Of a DNA stretch of 64,000 nt, positions 59,010 through 64,000 are shown piece by piece. Positions within the stretch are counted from its first letter, which is position 1; each line of letters opens with the position of its first letter. The notes under the pieces were generated by a model. The model saw only the letters and a program-made list of their open reading frames with translations, was not told the origin of the DNA and searched no databases. The translations under genes and the position numbers were made by a program. Origin of the DNA: Poa pratensis (lineage: Eukaryota > Streptophyta > Magnoliopsida > Poales > Poaceae); the NCBI GenBank assembly GCA_947311845.1, contig CAMZMU010000048.1, positions 27,189,391 to 27,253,390 of the forward strand. The letters run 5' to 3'.

Positions 59010-59296
59010 TGTCAGGGAATAGATAAGTATGGTTTATTAGTATGTCATATTAGTATGAGGGCATTGTAGGTATTTCCTATGTTGGCATCCATTAGGGCTA
59101 GGTCTCTATATAATTGTCCATGTATCCCGTGTATCAAAGCAAGAAATCAAAAACCTGAATTTATCTTCTAGTTTTTACTTTCCTCTATTTTTATCTGTCT
59201 ATTTTAGCCTGCAATTTCACTAGTTTATCTCCCAAATCCTATCAAATTACTGTTCTTGTTGATCCTATCTCGTCAGATCCTGTTGGGGCCCTGACA
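59010..59296 (+). repeat. Chimeric element, 5' LTR
   Basis: Begins tgtcaggg and ends ccctgaca (inverted 8-bp ends). A TATA box tctatataatt lies near 59104-59114. Confidence 0.92.
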
Positions 59297-59299
59297 AAG

Positions 59300-59311
59300 T
59301 GGTATCAGAGC
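59300..59311 (+). other. Primer binding site (initiator tRNA-Met)
   Basis: tggtatcagagc lies three bases after the 5' LTR and matches the 3' end complement of initiator tRNA-Met used by plant copia and many non-autonomous elements. Confidence 0.85.
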
Positions 59312-59542
59312 GAGGTTCTCCGACCGAAATTTTCTCTCCGACGGCTTCTTCTTCTCCGATTTGCAGTAATTCCCCACCCTCCTCTCCCGAAATCTCGCTC
59401 CCAACTCGCCCATCCGCTTTCCCCTCCGCCTACAGCACCACGCTCGGCCGCCCGCTCCTCAGACTACTCCCCCAATCTCTACTCCTCCGCCTCCATCGCC
59501 CCATCCGCCGTCCCCTCCACCGCCGCCTCCTGCGCCATCTAG

Positions 59543-59790
59543 CGTCTCCACAAAGTGGTCGGCTTCACCACCCACCTGATGCCGCACATCCAGCGCGGCC
59601 CAGTATGCGGCATCTCCCTCAAGGTCCAGGAGGAAGAGAGTGACCGCCGCATGGACTTCGTGCCAGGGAAGTCCGTGATTGAGGTCGACGAGATCCACGT
59701 CGACAAGGAGACCATGGAGTTGTTCCCTTTCTTCGGCAAGGGCGACCTTCCCGGCGTTGACCGCGGCCCCGTGGCCATCGCATCTGCAGC
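59543..59790 (+). pseudogene. RPS17: Ribosomal protein eS17 (RPS17) fragment captured in a retrotransposon
   Basis: In plus frame 2 the sequence reads [20 protein letters not shown], then [18 protein letters not shown], then [14 protein letters not shown]. This follows the conserved C-terminal half of eS17 ([39 protein letters not shown]). It covers roughly residues 60-130 of a protein of about 140. The preceding conserved PSKRLRNK is damaged (a stop at 59540 and a lost codon) and the N-terminal half is missing. The final residues ([15 protein letters not shown]) diverge. In the cell eS17 is a 40S subunit protein. Here it is a relic that overlaps, in another frame, the start of the WDPG ORF. 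Confidence 0.85.
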
Positions 59791-59990
59791 CACTACCCGA
59801 GCCTCTTCGGCACCACCTCCACCGTCACGGCCACCCCACGTGTCTTCGGGACGACCCCCGCCGCCGCCGCCACACCAGGTCTTTTCTGCGCCACCTCTTC
59901 TGCTGCGTCCATGCCATGGTTTTTCTCTGGCGCCACCACTGGTTCGCCCTTGTTTGGACCCACCTCCCCCGTCGCCTCGTCTCCAGCTAC
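59761..59990 (+). other. FG-rich, nucleoporin-like segment upstream of and entering the WDPG ORF
   Basis: Frame 1 opens after a stop at 59758 and reads [20 protein letters not shown], then [13 protein letters not shown], then [20 protein letters not shown]. Repeated FG within Ser/Thr/Pro-rich spacers is the composition of FG nucleoporin tails. It could be a second captured gene piece or a chance low-complexity segment. It lies directly behind the eS17 fragment. Confidence 0.35.
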
Positions 59991-61950
59991 CACTGCTGCT
60001 ACGGTGTTGAGTACGTGTTCATCATCCCTAGGAATCACTGGTACTCCTGATGTTGCTCTGAATGTGTTTGGTGAAATGCCAACACCAAACTCTGTGCAGG
60101 GAACGAATGTTGTAGCATCTGGATATGACAACTGCTGCTATGGGTATCCAAATCAGAGTAAAAATTCATGTGTGCCTGGTGGTAGTACCAATCTTCGTGA
60201 GCAACATGTCGATGAAGTGCCGCAGTCTTACAGTCTCCACAATCTCAACAGCCAATGTCTGTTCCTAGCTGACGGCACTGAGCGTCGCTACTATGCGTTA
60301 CCCGAAGATTATCCCTTGGAGCGAGCTGCTCCAGAGCCAGTATTCGATGTCTACGATGTCGACACAAATGGCTGCTCAACTGAGTTTGTTGATGTGCTTG
60401 CTGATCTTCCTGAGCTGCAGACATATGAACAAGAGCAACTCAAAAGTGCACAGCCTACCAAGTGTTCCAAAGCCAACACCACAGCCAATGTTGAGTCGAT
60501 GCTTGTTCAGAACCTGCAGGTGCCAACCACTATGCAAGATGCTTCTAGTGTGCTCAAGGAAATGCTTGTATATGATATTTATGAAGAAGACAATTCTTGT
60601 ATGCATAGCATGGATGAACAGCTTGCGACGCCATTCCACAAGGCATCTGAAAATGGATTAAGTGAACAGCTTCTCAAGTGTTTCCGCAAGGCACCAGAAA
60701 CTGAACAAACAAGTGCCTGCCTGAACATTGTCACTGATGTGTTGGATGTCACTCTGGAGCTGCAGCAACAAGATGATGAGAAGATATCAGTATATCTACA
60801 GCAGCTGAGAGCCCCACCATCGCATGTATTAGTAATTCTTGAGCAAAGAGAAGTCTGGGATCCAGGAGCTTCACTACCTTTTATCTCAAGCAAAATGCAA
60901 CATCTGGGTCAAGTTTTACAACTTTCAACACATGCAGCAATGTTTGCTTGTTCAAGTGTTTTCAGTGGATGTAAATGCATGCCATTCAGCCCATCCTGCA
61001 GTCAAAACAACATCTCTCTGTTTTGGGCATCAGAAAATGGTAGTAGAACATACTTTTATTGGGACCCCGGTATTCTGAAAATCAAAGACACGATGCTAAG
61101 CAAAACTGCAGTGCCAAATCTGATGGACCTGAAGCATTTTTGGGCACAACTCTTGTTACAGTATGAATTCTGGTGCACCACTCTGAATGCTTTTCTCCAG
61201 GTACAGGATTCGTGCTTACCAATTGTTTTGGACTGCTCATATACAGAAACAGTTCAGCAGTTCGTCTTCTACTCTCGCATGCTCAGTTCGACAGAAGCTA
61301 TCCAGTCTGCATTGTGTATGTCAACTGCTACTACCCTGTGCATGATACTGGCCTTGAGTTCCGTGGAAATAGCTCAAGAAGGAAGAGATGCGGCAGCTGT
61401 GTACAATGTCTTCAAAATTCAGTTACCAATCAGCAAAACGTCTCATATTTGGGATCCAGGTATCAAATTAATCTTATATGAGCTCTGGTGGTTGAGTAAA
61501 AGGACTGAATATGCATTGAGGCATCGGCGGGCTGTGAAGTCTGCTCACAATGACAGTTACTTCATGGATATTGCTGCCATTATGTGTTGTCCTCCTGCAA
61601 ATTTAATTCAGCAAAGAAGAAACATTGCAGCGCTGCCTCATTTCTGGCAATACAAACTACTAAGCAGCGTTGTACGTGTATGGGACCCTGGAATTGCAAT
61701 TTCCTCATACATGTATAGCTGGGTGGAAATGACAGCAGTGAAGGCAATAGCTTGGTTACAAAGGCCATTACTCAATTATTTGCAATGTCATTTACCAATA
61801 AGCAACATCTCTTGCTATGAAGACACGTTTCTACATCAGCAAGGTGTCCTGGAGAATTACAATGCAAAGCAATTACTACTATCTTTACGGGACTGTGTTA
61901 AGATCCGAAATATTGGTATTATCTTCTTCATGACATTTCGACCTCCATGA
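59911..61950 (+). CDS. 679-residue ORF with four WDPG motifs in the chimeric LTR element
   Basis: This is the longest frame in the window, open from 59761 with first ATG at 59911 and stop TGA at 61948. Residues 1-30 continue the FG-rich segment. Residues 30-300 are acidic and glutamine-rich (for example [18 protein letters not shown] stretches). From residue 300 the sequence is rich in Cys, Leu and aromatic residues and has four WDPG motifs at about 316, 384, 514 and 591 ([40 protein letters not shown]). Similar local context around each suggests internal duplication of a 65-130 residue module. No catalytic Asp or zinc-knuckle motif of gag-pol is seen. The frame is intact in a young element, so it may still be translated; function is unknown. 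Confidence 0.6.
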   Translation: MPWFFSGATTGSPLFGPTSPVASSPATTAATVLSTCSSSLGITGTPDVALNVFGEMPTPNSVQGTNVVASGYDNCCYGYPNQSKNSCVPGGSTNLREQHVDEVPQSYSLHNLNSQCLFLADGTERRYYALPEDYPLERAAPEPVFDVYDVDTNGCSTEFVDVLADLPELQTYEQEQLKSAQPTKCSKANTTANVESMLVQNLQVPTTMQDASSVLKEMLVYDIYEEDNSCMHSMDEQLATPFHKASENGLSEQLLKCFRKAPETEQTSACLNIVTDVLDVTLELQQQDDEKISVYLQQLRAPPSHVLVILEQREVWDPGASLPFISSKMQHLGQVLQLSTHAAMFACSSVFSGCKCMPFSPSCSQNNISLFWASENGSRTYFYWDPGILKIKDTMLSKTAVPNLMDLKHFWAQLLLQYEFWCTTLNAFLQVQDSCLPIVLDCSYTETVQQFVFYSRMLSSTEAIQSALCMSTATTLCMILALSSVEIAQEGRDAAAVYNVFKIQLPISKTSHIWDPGIKLILYELWWLSKRTEYALRHRRAVKSAHNDSYFMDIAAIMCCPPANLIQQRRNIAALPHFWQYKLLSSVVRVWDPGIAISSYMYSWVEMTAVKAIAWLQRPLLNYLQCHLPISNISCYEDTFLHQQGVLENYNAKQLLLSLRDCVKIRNIGIIFFMTFRPP

Positions 61951-62065
61951 TATGGATGAATAATTCCGCAAGATAATTGATATTTGGTTGATCAATTTTC
62001 AACCTCTTTATTAATGATAGAAGTTTCTGAAGAAACTTGTTGATCCATTACTGAGCAATGGTCTC

Positions 62066-62078
62066 AAGGAGGAAGGAA
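62066..62078 (+). other. Polypurine tract
   Basis: aaggaggaaggaa directly abuts the 3' LTR, the expected plus-strand priming site. Confidence 0.8.
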
Positions 62079-62365
62079 TGTCAGGGAATAGATAAGTATG
62101 GTTTATTAGTATGGCATATTAGTATGAGGGCATTGTAGGTATTTCCTATGTTGGCATCCATTAGGGCTAGGTCTCTATATAATTGTCCATGTATCCCGTG
62201 TATCAAAGCAAGAAATCAAAAACCTGAATTTATCTTCTAGTTCTTACTTTCCTCTATTTTTATCTGTCTATTTTAGCCTGCAATTTCACTAGTTTATCTC
62301 CCAAATCCTATCAAATTACTGTTCTTGTTGATCCTATCTCGTCAGATCCTGTTGGGGTCCTGACA
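62079..62365 (+). repeat. Chimeric element, 3' LTR
   Basis: Identical in length to the 5' LTR with three substitutions (g/t, c/t, t/c), about 1 percent divergence. Confidence 0.92.
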
Positions 62366-62370
62366 AGATC

Positions 62371-64000
62371 ACCCTTGCACGCGCATGGACAACCCGAGAA
62401 AATCACCGACCTTATGCTGACAAAAGGCAACAACAGCATGCGAAAACAAGCACCAAGCATCCAAAAATGGAAGCGAAAATAAACTACAGTTATCACATCC
62501 CCAGGGGCAGAGCAACATCCGCAATAACGTTCAAGGGAGATGAAGGATCTTCAGCCTGTGATGCTCCTGCCCAGCAGGTGCCCAGCCATGCCTCAAGTGT
62601 GTACGCTTCGGCAACCATCATATTGAGCATTGCAACTCCGGAAGAACATGGATCACTACCCACAAATTACTCATCACAAACACCCGCATAAGAAGGGTTA
62701 ACTAAGCCACTGTGTATGCAGATGCATTTGAACCAAAGTAAACAACATAACAAAGAGCTAATGCTCCAAGAAACTGCAGTTCTTTACAAGATCACCCTTC
62801 CGCACACACGGACAACGCCATAACATCAACAAATCAGTGACAAGAGCCAACATTGTAAAAGAAGCCAACCAAGCACCACCAAAACACCTACCAGCTACAG
62901 CTAGTGGCGTGTTTAATCACAAAATCCATGTTGCCTCCTAGTGATCATCTTTACTATTGAATAGAGTGGCATCCTGGTCTTCAACATACTCAACAAGCAA
63001 TTTTCTAGTGTTTTCCGTTAACAATATTTGCGACCTTATAATGTCTAATCAGACAAAATATGTTCCAGAGAGAACAAGACATTGCAACTCCTGAAGAAAA
63101 TGATACGACTGTCCTACTGTAAAGAAACAAACTACATATGAAGAAAATATGGAAGAGACACGGGGAGGTAAATATCAAAGCTATTTGCATGGCATGCAGA
63201 AAACCAGCCACTCAGAAGGCAATTCGTGCACTTGAAGGATAAACAAGGTGAATTAGCTATCCAACATCTGGAACAGAGTCATAGCTCTTCCATATATATA
63301 TGGGTACATAGAGCATAGAGAAATCTAACACTATGGAGTAGAAGATCTTGCGAAGTAAAACCTGTGATATCAATTTAGATATTGTGATCACTCTTATGCA
63401 CACATGGGGTACACAAGTAAACTTATTGACAAGAGGCAACAGCAGCATGAAAAAACAAGCACCAACAAAACGCCAAGGTTGCCTTCTAGTGACCATCTTT
63501 TCCTAGTTCCCAATTAACTAGCTATCATACATCTGGAACACAGCCGCACCTCTTCCACCCCCTCTTCCAAGATATGCACAGAAAGCATAGAGAAATGTGT
63601 GCTGATGCTATTGAGTATAAGATCTTTCCTAAGTAAGGAAAGTCCGTGAAACCAGCCTGAGACATATGATAGACCAAAAGAATTGCAATGACCACTATAG
63701 TATTGCACTCTGACCGAACATATGAAGATCTTTATCTTACTGAATGAAACTTATAGTCTACCATTATGTCTATTGTAGGCCAACAGTGTGCAACAAATAA
63801 CGAACAAAAACGTAACACTTTGAGCTACGGAAGCAAAAAGAACCTCTATGAGATCTTAGCCCATATCATGTCATCCTGTCAGTTCCCTGAACCTATAGCT
63901 GAAGATTTCAGTTTACATGTTATATTCTCCAGCATCATCACTTGCTAAACATACTACAGTAAGATCATCACTAAACATATAGTACTAATAAAACACAAAA
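62371..64000. other. Single-copy flank with degenerate direct repeats, no supported gene
   Basis: Phrases recur in order. gatcaccctt is at 62369 and 62790. gcaacaacagcatg is at 62428 and gcaacagcagcatg at 63437. cctagtgatcatctt is at 62937 and tctagtgaccatctt at 63486. catctggaaca with agcatagagaaat is at 63265-63323 and again at 63530-63596. This looks like an old array with a period of roughly 260 bp. No coding sequence is recognised. Confidence 0.4.

Larger units (their letters stand above)
59010..62365 (+). mobile_element. Young chimeric LTR retrotransposon carrying host-gene fragments
   Basis: The two 287-bp LTRs (59010-59296 and 62079-62365) differ at three positions and are flanked by the 5-bp duplication agatc (59005-59009, 62366-62370). 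The primer binding site tggtatcagagc (59300-59311) matches initiator tRNA-Met. A polypurine tract aaggaggaaggaa (62066-62078) precedes the 3' LTR. The 2.78 kb interior has no recognisable gag, protease, integrase or reverse transcriptase. It holds a ribosomal protein eS17 fragment, an FG-rich segment and a 679-codon ORF with four WDPG motifs. All signals for mobilisation by a helper are intact. Confidence 0.9.

Overview
This is a gene-poor, transposon-dense stretch of a grass nuclear genome. The element types present (CACTA with TTA target duplications, Tourist, Stowaway and Mutator MITEs, a tRNA-derived SINE, Helitron ends, short gypsy- and copia-like LTR elements), the GC-rich capture fragments and the AP2-like ORF inside a CACTA element all fit a Poaceae genome. 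A Pooideae or Triticeae-like species is my inference; nothing here fixes the species. There are no rRNA, tRNA or CRISPR features and no long host gene.

The main architecture is a large direct tandem duplication. Unit A (about 264-31488) and unit B (about 31489-49409) carry the same series of sequences. The 5' breakpoint lies inside a copia-type LTR and the 3' breakpoint inside the AP2-like ORF of a CACTA element, so the A/B junction at about 31488 joins a cut AP2 ORF to a cut LTR. Later events differ between the units. A alone carries a LINE-like insertion (13629-14279), a hAT MITE (16655-17169), a solo LTR (21643-23365), a gag-bearing gypsy-type element (24139-31134) and a 5.85 kb block at 5348-11200. 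B alone carries a short copia-type element (33597-35905) and a LINE 3' fragment (41321-41631). Most of these have intact target duplications and a matching empty site in the other unit.

The shared content in unit order is: copia LTR; Tourist MITE; exon-like remnants; GC-rich LINE-like head; Mutator MITE; Stowaway MITE; a defensin-like gene (intact in B, broken in A); hAT MITE; Helitron 3' ends; exons of an unidentified minus-strand spliced gene; an array of the word TTGCAACTG; then a LINE with a 17-bp target duplication that holds a solo LTR and the CACTA element. The CACTA element carries an unidentified minus-strand ORF, three hairpins and the AP2-like ORF.

Downstream of the duplication (50300-64000) are a Stowaway MITE, an array of the word GTACTT, a minus-strand LINE-like fragment, a SINE, a Pack-MULE-like element with a probable dioxygenase fragment, and a young LTR retrotransposon (59010-62365; LTRs 287 bp, 3 differences). 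That element carries a fragment of ribosomal protein eS17 (RPS17) and a 679-codon ORF with four WDPG motifs in place of recognisable gag-pol. I consider this chimeric element and the intact/broken defensin pair the most interesting content. Many A/B differences are single-base indels, so some broken frames may be sequence errors.
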